Positions 23,052 to 33,570 are shown, counted from the stretch's first letter. The stretch is DNA of 64,000 bases from Halopseudomonas xinjiangensis (GCA_011050525.1 DRFO01000004.1:52550-116549); one strand, 5' to 3'. Translations and numbers: made by a program. Notes: generated by a model not told the origin, from the sequence alone.

Positions 23052-23109
23052 TTGGCAGAGCAGTGTACCAGAACGGCGATTGTCGAATCCTCAACCCTTG
23101 TCTGGGCGC

Positions 23110-24099
23110 CTACGTTTGCTTGCTGGAATACACTGTGGTGCGGTTGCGTCCGTTCTCCTTGGATTCATACAGTGCCTTGTCGGCATGTTCTACCAGCATG
23201 GCGTGTTCGGTCATCTTGCTATCGATACAGGCCACCCCAAGGCTTACGGTAAACTCCAGCAACTGGCCGCCCTGATCGACCCGCAGACGCTCGATCGACT
23301 GGCGCAAGCGTTCGGCGAACTGCTTCGCCCCGGCCAGATCGGTATCCGGCAACAGCACGACGAATTCCTCGCCACCGTAACGACCGGCGAAATCAGTTCC
23401 GCGGGCCAGTTGTCGAGTGACGCGGGCGACTTCCCGGATGACCTCGTCACCGGCTTGATGCCCATGGGTGTCGTTGACCAATTTGAAGTGGTCGATATCG
23501 AACATGACCAGGCTGGTCGAGGTCTCGTAACGCATATGCCGGGCGAATTCGCGCTCCAGGCAATGTTCCCAGTGGCGGCGATTCAGCAAGCCGGTCAGGC
23601 CGTCGCGCAGGGCGAGTTCCTGCAGCTGGGCATTGGCAGATTCCAGCTGACGCTTGTTCACTGCCACGCCGGTAACGTCATAGATGATCAGGCACACGTG
23701 ATCGGTGTCACCATTGGTGCTGCGCAGGGGCAGGATGGTGACGTTCTGGTACATTTCGTCAGCGAGCCCGGTAATCGGCTGGTAACTCTTGAAGCGGACC
23801 AGGTTGGGACGCTGCTCCCAGATGGTAAACGCCCGTGTGCCGAGCATGACGGCAGTCTCTACCTTGTGGGTGAACCACGACTCGTCAATCTCGGGAAAAA
23901 GCCGGAACAGGGACTGCCGGGAAGCCTCGGTGGCGCTCAGTCCCGAGTGGTTTTCCATGAAGCTGTTCCACACCTCGATCTTGTATTCTCGATCAAACAC
24001 CACGACGCCTACATCTATGCTCTGCACGATATCCAGAAGCCAGTGAAGTTCGTTGATGTCAAAAGAAGCAGGCATACGAAGGGTCCCGTGTTCAATCAT
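23110..24099 (-). CDS. PAS-GGDEF diguanylate cyclase
   Basis: PAS-like N-domain; RDGLTGLLNRRHWE...ARGTDFAGRYGGEEFVVLLP. Confidence 0.9.
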   Translation of the reverse strand: MIEHGTLRMPASFDINELHWLLDIVQSIDVGVVVFDREYKIEVWNSFMENHSGLSATEASRQSLFRLFPEIDESWFTHKVETAVMLGTRAFTIWEQRPNLVRFKSYQPITGLADEMYQNVTILPLRSTNGDTDHVCLIIYDVTGVAVNKRQLESANAQLQELALRDGLTGLLNRRHWEHCLEREFARHMRYETSTSLVMFDIDHFKLVNDTHGHQAGDEVIREVARVTRQLARGTDFAGRYGGEEFVVLLPDTDLAGAKQFAERLRQSIERLRVDQGGQLLEFTVSLGVACIDSKMTEHAMLVEHADKALYESKENGRNRTTVYSSKQT

Positions 24100-25099
24100 T
24101 GATCAGGAAATCGAGCTTTTCACGTAGACGGGGCACTGAATCCTCGGTGAACAGCAGCATCAGATCGAAATGGATGTCCAGGTCCTCCAGAGCGTAGCTG
24201 ATCTCTACGGCCAGGGTACGCTTCCAGCGACGCTGGTTGATTCTTATCAGGTCTTCAATCGGGCAGTGCTGGCCCAGAATCAATGGATGGCTCTGTGACA
24301 AGGTAATATTCAACTGCTCTGAGAGGCCGTTCAGGCAGGCGCCAATTATAATGCTGGCCAGATCAAGCAGCATCTCCAGCTTGGCGCTTTCATCCAGGTG
24401 TGTATTCAGCAGTTTGGCAACGTCGTCGATTTCCGCATCGTGAAAAATCAGCAGTGCCTCGCCCGCCACCCCGCCACCGATATAACCCTGGCAGATAGCG
24501 GACAACCTTTCGCCACGTTGCGCGTCGGCCAGCGCCATATGCAATTCGCCGACTTCAAGGATACTTACGTTGGGAATCGGGAGCTTGATGAACACGCCCA
24601 ACACGCGGGCCAGCAGTTCGGCTGCCCGGCCCATGGCGACGTTGGCGATCTCGCGGAAGGCATCACGGAAAGAGATGCTCGGCATGTCCGATAGAATCAT
24701 GGCCGCTGTTTGCGGCGCAGGCGCCAGAGGCACCTCTACGCCCAACGCGTTAAGTGCCTGAGCCAGCTGCAGTGGATCAGCCGGCTTTTTGATGAAGGCC
24801 TTCGCGCCTAGCGCTTTGGCGCGCCGTACCGCTTCGTCCTGAACGTCCCCGGAGACGACGATGACTTCTGCATGCAACCCCTCTTTGCGTAGCCCCGCCA
24901 GCACGCCAAAGCCGTCCAGCTCGGGCATGGTCAGGTCAAGCAGCACGATCTGCCCGTGACCCTGGCGGATGGCCTGCAAACCTTCAAGACCATTGGTGGC
25001 CTGCGTGATCCGAAACGGCCAACTGGTCGGCAGGGCTCTTATAAGCTGCTTGCGGGCCATGGTGGAGTCATCGCACACCAGAAGGGGGATGGCGCTCAC
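24092..25099 (-). CDS. Response regulator with C-terminal CheC-like phosphatase domain
   Basis: REC domain (VCDDSTMARKQL, VLLDLTMPELDGFGVL, KKPADP) followed by CheC motif DAFREIAN(x22)P. Confidence 0.88.
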   Translation of the reverse strand: MSAIPLLVCDDSTMARKQLIRALPTSWPFRITQATNGLEGLQAIRQGHGQIVLLDLTMPELDGFGVLAGLRKEGLHAEVIVVSGDVQDEAVRRAKALGAKAFIKKPADPLQLAQALNALGVEVPLAPAPQTAAMILSDMPSISFRDAFREIANVAMGRAAELLARVLGVFIKLPIPNVSILEVGELHMALADAQRGERLSAICQGYIGGGVAGEALLIFHDAEIDDVAKLLNTHLDESAKLEMLLDLASIIIGACLNGLSEQLNITLSQSHPLILGQHCPIEDLIRINQRRWKRTLAVEISYALEDLDIHFDLMLLFTEDSVPRLREKLDFLIND

Positions 25100-25334
25100 A
25101 TCAAACGTCCTTATACATGTCGGGCCTGATCAGAAAGAGGCATGATACGGCTTGGGTAACGCTTGCAGGCAAATGGCCAGCAAAATCCGTTCTGCGCAAG
25201 CATGACAACTTATTGACCCTTTGAGAAGTGATAGTCTACATCTGTCAGACATTTTCATCGCCATTTGCGACAATCGGTGTGAACAGATTAGCAAACGGTC
25301 TCATTGCGGCATATGGCCGGCACAAGGATCCCCG

Positions 25335-26384
25335 ATGTCAGCGAGATTGGAGTCAAGTCAGCAGCATAGACGTGCTGTTCTCAAGGCATTGCTTTGGATC
25401 AGCTTGTTCGGCGGTCTTCTGTTTGGCGGAGTCAATGCGGCCCGGGGATTATGGGTGCTGGCCGGCCTGGAAATTGCCTACGCAATTTTCTCCTGCGCGT
25501 TGCTGCGTATTATCGGGACCACCAAGCATCTTCAGGCCTGGACGGTCGCCTATCTGCTGCCGTTCTTCGGCCTGATGATTTTTGCGCTGCTGCTGCCCCG
25601 CACGTCATCCACCGTCTTTGTCTGGATCCAGACAATTCCCATCATCTGCTATCTGTTGCTCGGGTTGCGTGCCGGCTTATGGTTGTCAGGGGTTTTTGTC
25701 TGTCTCGGCGTGCTGGCATTCAACTACCGATACATGACGGATTCGTCATTGATGAACGTCGTCATCGTTGCAAACGTAGGGTTGAGCAGTCTGGCCATGA
25801 TGTTGTTTTCCCATGTGTACGAGCGCAGCCGCGTAGACAACGAACAACGCCTGATTGAACTGGCCAGCACCGATGGTTTGACTGGTCTGGCCAATCGGCT
25901 GAAGCTGGCGGAAGTGTTCGAGCGCGAGCGCGGCCATGCCCGGCGGGACAATCGTCCGTTATCGCTGATCGTTCTCGATCTGGATCACTTCAAGCGCATC
26001 AATGATAAATACGGGCACGATGGCGGTGATCAGGCCCTGCGCCACGTGGCGGATCTGCTGCCCCAGCGGCTGCGTGAAACCGATTTGCTGTGCAGGCTGG
26101 GAGGGGAAGAGTTCGCCATCCTGCTACCGGGAGCTGACCTGGAAAAAGCGGCTTCTGTGGCTGATACGCTTCGCCAGCAGTTGGCCAAATCTCCACTGCA
26201 GCAGGGTGACGGCCAACTGACCATGACGTTCAGTGCAGGCGTTGCTGTTCTGGGCGAAGACGGCAGCGATCTGAACGCCCTGTTGCTGACCGCCGACCGG
26301 CGAATGTACGAAGCCAAGGGCGGCGGTCGAAATCAGGTAGTCGCCGCTGGCCAGCAATATTCGTTGGCATCGGATCCGCGATGA
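25335..26384 (+). CDS. Membrane-anchored diguanylate cyclase (GGDEF)
   Basis: 6 TM-like helices then STDGLTGLANRLKL...RETDLLCRLGGEEFAILLPG; start MSARLESSQ at 25335. Confidence 0.9.
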   Translation: MSARLESSQQHRRAVLKALLWISLFGGLLFGGVNAARGLWVLAGLEIAYAIFSCALLRIIGTTKHLQAWTVAYLLPFFGLMIFALLLPRTSSTVFVWIQTIPIICYLLLGLRAGLWLSGVFVCLGVLAFNYRYMTDSSLMNVVIVANVGLSSLAMMLFSHVYERSRVDNEQRLIELASTDGLTGLANRLKLAEVFERERGHARRDNRPLSLIVLDLDHFKRINDKYGHDGGDQALRHVADLLPQRLRETDLLCRLGGEEFAILLPGADLEKAASVADTLRQQLAKSPLQQGDGQLTMTFSAGVAVLGEDGSDLNALLLTADRRMYEAKGGGRNQVVAAGQQYSLASDPR

Positions 26385-26499
26385 ATGGTCATAGGTCTGG
26401 CGGATGTGTGAAATTTTAAACAAAGCGTAAATTTTAATTGAATGCTTGGGCGGCTCTTCTACACTCAGATCACGGTCTGTTTAACAGAGGAGTTTCGAT

Positions 26500-27621
26500 A
26501 TGCATATTGGTGTGCCCAAGGAAATCAAGAATCACGAGTATCGGGTAGGCTTGACGCCGCAGGCAGTCGCCGAACTGGTTCGCAACGGGCACCGCGTTAC
26601 GGTAGAGCGTGGTGCTGGCGCCGCCATCGGTTTCAGCGATGACGATTACCTGGCTGCGGGGGCGCAATTGGCCGGGACTGCCGAGGCTTTTGCCGCGGAC
26701 ATGATAGTCAAAGTGAAAGAGCCGCAGGCTGAAGAACGTGCTCGGCTGCGTCGTGGGCAGATTCTGTTTACCTATCTGCACCTCGCTCCTGACCCTGCTC
26801 AGACGGAAGATCTTCTGACAAGCGGAGCAACCTGCATCGCCTATGAAACCGTGACCGACGTCAACGGCCGTCTGCCGCTGCTGGCACCGATGTCGGAGGT
26901 GGCGGGACGGATGGCTATTCAAGCCGGCGCCGGTTGCCTGGAGAAGGCGCGGGGCGGCAGGGGCGTACTGCTGGGTGGAGTGCCTGGGGTGCCCCGTGGC
27001 AAGGTGGTCATTCTGGGTGGCGGCGTGGTGGGAGCGAACGCGCTGGCGATGGCGGTGGGTCTGGGGGCCGATGTAACGGTGCTGGACAAGAATCCTGATG
27101 TGCTCCGCCGTCTGGATGCCCAATACGGCAATCGTATCAATACGCTTTACTCAACCGCATCAACCGTCGAGGAGCAGGTTCTGGGTGCCGATCTGGTAAT
27201 TGGAGGGGTGCTTATTCCTGGTGCGGCGGCCCCGAAGCTGATCAGTGCCGAGCTGGTCTCCCGAATGCAGTCGGGAGCGGTTCTGGTGGATGTAGCTATC
27301 GACCAGGGCGGTTGCGCGGAAACGTCACGGCCTACGACCCATGCCGACCCAACCTATATAGTCGACGGTGTGGTGCATTATTGTGTGGCGAATATGCCTG
27401 GAGGGGTTGCGCGGACTTCAACTCAGGCATTGAACAACGCCACGTTGCCGTTTGTGCTGGCGCTGGCGAACAAGGGTGTCAAGCGTGCGCTGACTGACGA
27501 TAAGCACCTGGCTCGCGGCCTGAATGTGGCTGATGGTCAACTGACGAACGCAGAAGTAGGCGAGGCGCTGGGCATGCCAGTGCAGACGCTGGAGACCGCT
27601 ATCGCTGCATTGCCTGATTGA
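26500..27621 (+). CDS. ald: Alanine dehydrogenase
   Basis: [63 protein letters not shown]. Confidence 0.95.
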   Translation: MHIGVPKEIKNHEYRVGLTPQAVAELVRNGHRVTVERGAGAAIGFSDDDYLAAGAQLAGTAEAFAADMIVKVKEPQAEERARLRRGQILFTYLHLAPDPAQTEDLLTSGATCIAYETVTDVNGRLPLLAPMSEVAGRMAIQAGAGCLEKARGGRGVLLGGVPGVPRGKVVILGGGVVGANALAMAVGLGADVTVLDKNPDVLRRLDAQYGNRINTLYSTASTVEEQVLGADLVIGGVLIPGAAAPKLISAELVSRMQSGAVLVDVAIDQGGCAETSRPTTHADPTYIVDGVVHYCVANMPGGVARTSTQALNNATLPFVLALANKGVKRALTDDKHLARGLNVADGQLTNAEVGEALGMPVQTLETAIAALPD

Positions 27622-27725
27622 TACGCAGGTGAAGGCAAACCACCCGAAAGGGGGATTGTTGCCAGCGTTCATCAGCCATACTGTCTGGCGAATTGATTTT
27701 CTCGTCTGCGACACGTATCCGGAGG

Positions 27726-29402
27726 ATGAACGAATACATGATTGGGTCTGGCCTGTCATTACTGTCGAGTCCAGCCCAGCCTGACACGCTGGTTAATACC
27801 CTGTCGTTGCCCTGTCGAGTGTTTCTGGCAGCGCTGTCCGGAGTATTGTTGTGCCTGCCCTGGTTGAATCCGGCGTTGTATTGGACCGCATGGATTGGCT
27901 GGGTGCCGCTGCTGTTTGCCCTGGAAAACACGCGTCTGCCCGTCGCCGCTCTGCTCGGATGGGTAACGGGTGTCGTGTGTTTCGCTGGCGCCAGCAACTG
28001 GATGGTTGCGTTCATCGTCAATCTCAAAGGTCTTTCCTACCCCCTGAGCGCCGCCCTGGCCCTGATATTCTGGTGCTACGCCGGCATTGCAATCGGGATC
28101 GCCTGTGCCGGCTACCGCTGGTTGATTCGCTGGCTGCCGGGTTACCAGGTAGTGGCTTTTCCCGTCTGTGTACTGAGCAGCATGGCGCTTTACCCGCTGC
28201 TGTTTGAAACCCATTTCGCTGAAGCCCAGGCGCAATTTCTGTCTGCCATTCAGGGTGTCGCATTGCTCGGAGCGCAGGGGCTGGATGCTGTTATGGCTGT
28301 GGTCAGCGTATTGATCTTTTTGCTGGTGAGGCATCGGACGGTTCGATGTCTATGGCACCCGCTCAACCTCTCAGCTCTGGTGCTGATGCTCGCCTGGTTT
28401 ACCTACGGCGTGGCGAGTCTTGCCTCATGGGACAATGAAATTGCCCATTGGGAGAGCCGAGCCATAGGGTTGGTGCAGCCCAACGATGCGGTGTCGCTGG
28501 AAATCCCCACCCCCGCAGAGGGGTTTAGCCACGAGTTCCCTGAAGAAATGCTGGCGACCCGACGCCTGAGTGAAGCGGGGGCCGAATGGGTGGCCTGGCC
28601 CGAGGCGCGCTACAAGGGATACTTCGACAAATTCAGTGTTCGCGAAGGTTACCGCGAACGTCTCCAGGAAACGGGTGTGTCGTTGATTTTCCATGACGTG
28701 GAAAAGCGCTGGCAGGATAGCGAGCAAGTCAGCTTCAATTCGGTTGTCATGCTGGACGAGCAAGGAAACCTGCAGAACACCTATCGAAAAATTCAGCGCA
28801 TGCCTTTTGGCGAATACCTGCCGGATGTTTTTTCCTTGCCAGGGCTCGACTCGCTGAGCACTTTGTTCCTGGGTGAGTTTCTCAGGCCCCTCGCCGCAGG
28901 AACAGATCATGCCTATTTCCAGATTGGAGATATGCGGGTAGTGCCCAAGGTGTGCTTTGAAACCGCCTTTCCGGCTTTTATTGCCGATTCGATAGGCACA
29001 GACGGGGCTGGCAAGATACTGCTTTTTCTTTCGCAGGACAGCTGGTTCGGCGAGACCACCCAGCCCTTTCAGCATGGCGCGATGTCAATCATCCGTGGGG
29101 TAGAAAACCGGGTCCCCATGATCCATCTGATCAACAACGGCCCATCGCTGGCGACTACGCCCCATGGCCGGGTGATAAGCGCCACCGACGCCTTCTCTCG
29201 CGCTGAGGTGCTGGTTTCCATGCCGTTCTCGAAGGTGTCGGGGGGCAGTTTCTTCAGCCGCTACCCCTGGCTGTCGACCTGGATGACCTTCCTGATCGTG
29301 GGGATATTATTCTCCCTGTCGCTGCTGCGATTATGTCGATACCGGATGCGGCTGCTTCAAACAACCAGCCCGGCGGTGAACCCGGACGACCAGGCCCACT
29401 GA
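27726..29402 (+). CDS. Apolipoprotein N-acyltransferase-like (Lnt paralogue): TM domain plus nitrilase-fold domain
   Basis: N-terminal TM helices; nitrilase-type E/K/C (WPEARYKG; YRKIQRMPFGEYLP; KVCFETAFP) and QDSWFGETTQPFQHGAMSIIRGVENRVP. Confidence 0.82.
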   Translation: MNEYMIGSGLSLLSSPAQPDTLVNTLSLPCRVFLAALSGVLLCLPWLNPALYWTAWIGWVPLLFALENTRLPVAALLGWVTGVVCFAGASNWMVAFIVNLKGLSYPLSAALALIFWCYAGIAIGIACAGYRWLIRWLPGYQVVAFPVCVLSSMALYPLLFETHFAEAQAQFLSAIQGVALLGAQGLDAVMAVVSVLIFLLVRHRTVRCLWHPLNLSALVLMLAWFTYGVASLASWDNEIAHWESRAIGLVQPNDAVSLEIPTPAEGFSHEFPEEMLATRRLSEAGAEWVAWPEARYKGYFDKFSVREGYRERLQETGVSLIFHDVEKRWQDSEQVSFNSVVMLDEQGNLQNTYRKIQRMPFGEYLPDVFSLPGLDSLSTLFLGEFLRPLAAGTDHAYFQIGDMRVVPKVCFETAFPAFIADSIGTDGAGKILLFLSQDSWFGETTQPFQHGAMSIIRGVENRVPMIHLINNGPSLATTPHGRVISATDAFSRAEVLVSMPFSKVSGGSFFSRYPWLSTWMTFLIVGILFSLSLLRLCRYRMRLLQTTSPAVNPDDQAH

Positions 29403-30589
29403 AAGTTGAACCCACCCAGGTGACCGGTCACGTCCAGCACCTCACCGATGAAATACAGGCCCGGCTGTGTTTTCGCCTCCATGGTCTTGGAGCTGATGCT
29501 GTCGGTAGCCACCCCGCCCAGGGTCACTTCAGCGGTGCGGTACCCCTCGGTGGCGGAGGGTTTCAGCAACCATCGGTTGAGCTGCTCGCCTATCACGGAT
29601 AACTTCCTGTCGGTGAACTCCGCCAGCGCGGTATCCTCCTGATCGGCCCACCACAACACCTGCAGTTCCGATACCAGCGCCTTGGCCAGCCGTTGCGTGA
29701 GCACGGTTTTCAGCCGGCTCTTTGGTAGTTGTTGTTTGGTTTGCAGCAACCAGTTCGCGGCATCGACCCCCGGCAGCAGATCGATGGCGACTTCATCGCC
29801 GGGGCCCCAGTAGTTGGATATCTGCAAAATCGCCGGTCCGCTTATGCCGCGATGGGTAAAGAGCATGTTTTCGGTAAAGGCCCGGCCGCCGCAGCTCACT
29901 TCGATCTCCAACGCCAGCCCCGAGAGCCGTTCACAGAATGGTTTCATCGCGTCGCTGAACATGAACGGGACCAGGCCGGCCTGCCGCTCGATCAGTGGCA
30001 AACCGAATTGCCTGGCGATGTCATAGCCAATGCCGCTGCCGCCCAGAGTTGGCACTGACAGTGCACCGGTAGCAACGACCAGCGAACTGCACTCAAGCGT
30101 GCAAGGCTGGCCATTTTGCTGCATTTGAATGCGGTACCGGCTCGCAGAGCCAGTCTGCGTGGCAATGCTCTCGACTTCACAGTGGGTACGAATGTCGGCG
30201 CCGGCCCATTCACACTCTGCCAGTAACATGGCGACGATATCCTTTGCCGAGTCCTTGCAAAACAGCTGGCTGTGTTTGCGTTCCTCATAATCGATGCCGT
30301 GACGCTCGACCAGCTCGATGAAATCCCACTGGGTATAGCGCTTGAGCGCGGATTTGCAGAAATGCGGGTTCTGCGAGATGAAATTGTCAGGCTCAACCAG
30401 ATTGTTGGTGAAGTTGCAACGCCCCCCTCCGGACATCAGAATTTTCTTGCCGACTTTGTTGGCCCTCTCAAGTACCAGAACCCGACGCCCGCGTTGTGCG
30501 GCGGTAAAGGCGCATAACAAACCGGATGCCCCCGCGCCGAGAATGATTACATCATAGTGTTCAGCTTTTGGTGGCACGGAATGATCCAT
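29357..30589 (-). CDS. FAD/NAD(P)-dependent oxidoreductase, HI0933/YhiN family
   Basis: YDVIILGAGASGLLCAFTAAQRGRRVLVLERANKVGKKILMSGGGRCNFTN; GGFNFQWAWSSGFTAG. Confidence 0.92.
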   Translation of the reverse strand: MDHSVPPKAEHYDVIILGAGASGLLCAFTAAQRGRRVLVLERANKVGKKILMSGGGRCNFTNNLVEPDNFISQNPHFCKSALKRYTQWDFIELVERHGIDYEERKHSQLFCKDSAKDIVAMLLAECEWAGADIRTHCEVESIATQTGSASRYRIQMQQNGQPCTLECSSLVVATGALSVPTLGGSGIGYDIARQFGLPLIERQAGLVPFMFSDAMKPFCERLSGLALEIEVSCGGRAFTENMLFTHRGISGPAILQISNYWGPGDEVAIDLLPGVDAANWLLQTKQQLPKSRLKTVLTQRLAKALVSELQVLWWADQEDTALAEFTDRKLSVIGEQLNRWLLKPSATEGYRTAEVTLGGVATDSISSKTMEAKTQPGLYFIGEVLDVTGHLGGFNFQWAWSSGFTAGLVV

Positions 30590-31103
30590 CAGAACGACTG
30601 GGCGTTGTAACTCGGTTGTTGGTGTCGCGGCTGTGTCTGATCAGCTCGTCGCTGCCGGCCGCAGCGCCGGATTTGGCCAGCCGATCGTAGAGGACGACGT
30701 TGACGGTAGCGGCCAGATTCATGCAGCCGACGGTGGGAATATAAACCACCGCATCGGCGCGATCGACCAGAGCCTGGTCCAGGCTGCCATCCTCTGGCCC
30801 GAATACGTAAAGCACCTGGTCGGGATGCTCGAAGGCGGGGAGGGCGATGGCCCCTTCTACTAGCTCGACGCAAACAATCTGGGTCGTGTCCGGCAAGGCG
30901 TCCAGAAGGCAGGTCACGTTGGTCAGCGGAATGCGCAGGCGGGCGCTCTTGGTGTCGGTATGAAAACGCGCTGCCCGATCATAGCGGCTGCCGGTATAGA
31001 GCACCGCATCGACCTGGTAGCAGCCGGCGGCACGCATAACGGCCCCGACATTGGAGGGGCTTTTCGGGTCTATCAGCCCGATGCTGACACTGGTCGCAGG
31101 CAT
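30561..31103 (-). CDS. SpoU/TrmH-family RNA methyltransferase
   Basis: IGLIDPKSPSNVGAVMRAAGCYQVDAV; LYVFGPEDGSLDQ; YIPTVGCMNLAATVNVVLYDRL; start MPATSV at 31103. Confidence 0.88.
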   Translation of the reverse strand: MPATSVSIGLIDPKSPSNVGAVMRAAGCYQVDAVLYTGSRYDRAARFHTDTKSARLRIPLTNVTCLLDALPDTTQIVCVELVEGAIALPAFEHPDQVLYVFGPEDGSLDQALVDRADAVVYIPTVGCMNLAATVNVVLYDRLAKSGAAAGSDELIRHSRDTNNRVTTPSRSDGSFRATKS

Positions 31104-31220
31104 GGTTTCGGATTCGTTGGTTGCAAGTCGTCCGGGAAAGCGCAATCCGTGGCGCTTCCCCGTGAAGGCTTCGTCAGTAGAAGGTATAGTGCGAAGGCTA
31201 AATACTAACATGGTAAACCG

Positions 31221-31469
31221 ATGAAACTGTTGATACGTAATCTTGCCCGCACTACGACCGAAGCCGAGTTGCGGAACCTGTTCGAGGCCCACGGTGTGGT
31301 TCAGTCGTGCAGCCTGGTGATGGACAAGGTGACCGGCGGCTCCAAGGGTTTCGGCTTTATCGAGATGCCCAGGACCAACGACGCGAAGGCCGCGATGAAA
31401 GCCTTGAATGGTCTGGACGTGGCGGGCAGCCGCATCCGCGTCAAGATGGATGAATCCAAGGATGCCTGA
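31221..31469 (+). CDS. Small RRM RNA-binding protein
   Basis: KLLIRNLARTTTEAELRNLF (RNP2) and SKGFGFIEM (RNP1). Confidence 0.93.
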   Translation: MKLLIRNLARTTTEAELRNLFEAHGVVQSCSLVMDKVTGGSKGFGFIEMPRTNDAKAAMKALNGLDVAGSRIRVKMDESKDA

Positions 31470-31695
31470 TCAGCACAGCAATGACCCGTTGCACGGGGTT
31501 ACGCTGAAACAAGTGCTTACTTCACTGGTAGAAACCTTTGGGTGGGAAGAGCTCGGACGACGCATCCCCATCAGGTGTTTCCAGAGCGACCCGGGCCTCA
31601 ACTCGAGCCTGAAATTCCTGCGCATGACGCCCTGGGCGCGGCAGAAGGTTGAAGCTCTTTATCTTCAGTCGCGCGACGATCAACCGCCACGCTGA
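31462..31695 (+). CDS. VF530 family (DUF2132-like) small protein
   Basis: MPDQHSNDPLHGVTLKQVLTSLVETFGWEELGRRIPIRCF...SSLKFLRMTPWARQKVE; overlaps the RRM gene 3' end. Confidence 0.85.
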   Translation: MPDQHSNDPLHGVTLKQVLTSLVETFGWEELGRRIPIRCFQSDPGLNSSLKFLRMTPWARQKVEALYLQSRDDQPPR

Positions 31696-31701
31696 AGGGC
31701 G

Positions 31702-32511
31702 TCAACTGTCGCGGCACAGCTCCAGATCGGTAACCAGCACCTGTGCGAACGCCTGTGCCTGGGATGAGTAGTCCCAGCGTTCCACGGCGCACTGATGCTT
31801 GCCGTTATCCAGGCTATGGCTAATCAGGTTTACCGAATTGGGTATGTCGCCGCGGACGCGGCTGGACAGCGCGGTGCCTGCCTGCGCTGTCCAGCCTTTG
31901 CGACCGGTCTCTCCGGCCTGGCCGTAAATCGGCCATACATAGGGCAGGTGGATATGTCCGCCGACCAACAGATCCAGGCCAGCATCTACCCACGCCGGCA
32001 CGGCGTGCTCGCGGCCGATAAGCAGGTTGGCGGTGTCGGACTCTGCAACGGCCTTGACCGGATGATGCTGCATTATCACGCGTAGCTGTTCCGGCTTTGC
32101 CTGCCGCAGACGCTGAATCACTCGGGCCACCTGTTCTGGAGATACTTCGCCATTCTTGTGGCGTGAAGCGCGGGTCGAGTTTATGCCTATGACCAGAACC
32201 TCGTCGGTTTCGAATTCAGGCTCCAGATTGCTGCCGAATACTCGCTGGAAATTCCCGTAGGGATTGATAAAACGCGCCGCCAGATTATAAAGCGGGATAT
32301 CGTGGTTGCCCGGTACGGCTAGCACCGGGCAGGGGAGCTGTTTGACGAAACGCCCGGCAGCGGCGAACTGGTTACGTCTGGCGCGTTGAGTAATGTCTCC
32401 GCTGAGCAGGACGAGATCCGGCGCCTGTGCTTTAACAAACTCCAGAAGTGCCGTGACGACGGGTAGTTGTTCGGTTCCGAAGTGGGGGTCGGATATCTGC
32501 AGCAATTTCAT
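31702..32511 (-). CDS. Calcineurin-like metallophosphoesterase
   Basis: LLQISDPHFG, LLSGDITQRA, VPGNHDIP, MQHHPV, GGHIHLPY. Confidence 0.92.
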   Translation of the reverse strand: MKLLQISDPHFGTEQLPVVTALLEFVKAQAPDLVLLSGDITQRARRNQFAAAGRFVKQLPCPVLAVPGNHDIPLYNLAARFINPYGNFQRVFGSNLEPEFETDEVLVIGINSTRASRHKNGEVSPEQVARVIQRLRQAKPEQLRVIMQHHPVKAVAESDTANLLIGREHAVPAWVDAGLDLLVGGHIHLPYVWPIYGQAGETGRKGWTAQAGTALSSRVRGDIPNSVNLISHSLDNGKHQCAVERWDYSSQAQAFAQVLVTDLELCRDS

Positions 32512-33566
32512 CCTGGTGATCCTGTTCCAGTGGTTTTGCGCGGCACCAGCAGCTGCAGTCTGTGGGGCGCAACCTTGAATTCCAGCGGTGTGTCGAGTTC
32601 CGACAGCTCGCCGTCCAAAGCGACCTTGGTGTGCTTTTTACGGCCCAGGCGCACTGTCATCCTGTCGAAGCCGAAGCTGATAACGTTGTCGGCCTGGCCC
32701 AGATGGCTGAGCAATCCGCGGATCAGGATGCCGTATTGCGCAAGCGTGCCGACTGGCTTTGACGTAATCGCCACCAGATGATGCCGCTCAAGCTCCTGCT
32801 CCTCGTCCAGCCCCATGTGTTTCAGCTGTAGTGCGTTATTGTCCACTACCATCGTGGGTGTGCGCAGGGTCCGGGTCTTGCCGCCGAATTCGAGTTGAAC
32901 ATGCAACTGCCGGTGGGCATGCATCAGGGTAACAATAGCCGACCATAACGCCACCCAGCGGCTGCGTCCGTAACGTTGCTTATAAGCTTCGCGGTCTTCC
33001 AGCAGCTGCGGATAAAGCCCGAAGCTGGCGTTCACCAGAAAGGGACGGTTATTCAACAGCCCTACCTGCACAGGTTTGATGACTGCATCAAGCAGGCACC
33101 TGGCGGCGGTTTCGGTATCCTGGGATATGCCGTATGCCCTGCCGAAATAATTGAATGTACCCTGCGGAAGGATGCCGAAGGGCAGCCCCGTATCGAGAAC
33201 CACCTGGGCCACCGCATTCAGCGTGCCGTCGCCACCAGCCGCTACCACCACGCCGCCCTGCTCTCTGGCTAGTTGCACCGCGCGCCTGGCGGTGCTTGTC
33301 AGTTGCGACCCATAATCTACCGCCATCAACTCGAACCGGCGATTGCCTTGCGTCAGGACTGCAGAAATCGTGTCTTTGGTTACCTGGGCATCACGGTTGC
33401 CCGACGAGGCGTTCATCACGATAAAGAAGGTTTCGGTGCCTGAAAGGCTCGCAGTCACGTCGGGTTCTTTGCCGCTTTGAGCGTCCATATGGCTCTCATC
33501 CCTTCGGTCGGTTTCGGAACAAATGACTGTGCTATGGGCTGTGCTAGGAGTCGATGGGTTGGACAA
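32508..33566 (-). CDS. Diacylglycerol kinase catalytic-domain (lipid kinase) protein; real start may be internal
   Basis: FFIVMNASSGNRDAQ; GGVVVAAGGDGTLNAVAQVVLDTGLPFGILPQGTFNYF; overlaps the phosphoesterase start. Confidence 0.88.
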   Translation of the reverse strand: MSNPSTPSTAHSTVICSETDRRDESHMDAQSGKEPDVTASLSGTETFFIVMNASSGNRDAQVTKDTISAVLTQGNRRFELMAVDYGSQLTSTARRAVQLAREQGGVVVAAGGDGTLNAVAQVVLDTGLPFGILPQGTFNYFGRAYGISQDTETAARCLLDAVIKPVQVGLLNNRPFLVNASFGLYPQLLEDREAYKQRYGRSRWVALWSAIVTLMHAHRQLHVQLEFGGKTRTLRTPTMVVDNNALQLKHMGLDEEQELERHHLVAITSKPVGTLAQYGILIRGLLSHLGQADNVISFGFDRMTVRLGRKKHTKVALDGELSELDTPLEFKVAPHRLQLLVPRKTTGTGSPG

Positions 33567-33570
33567 GGCG

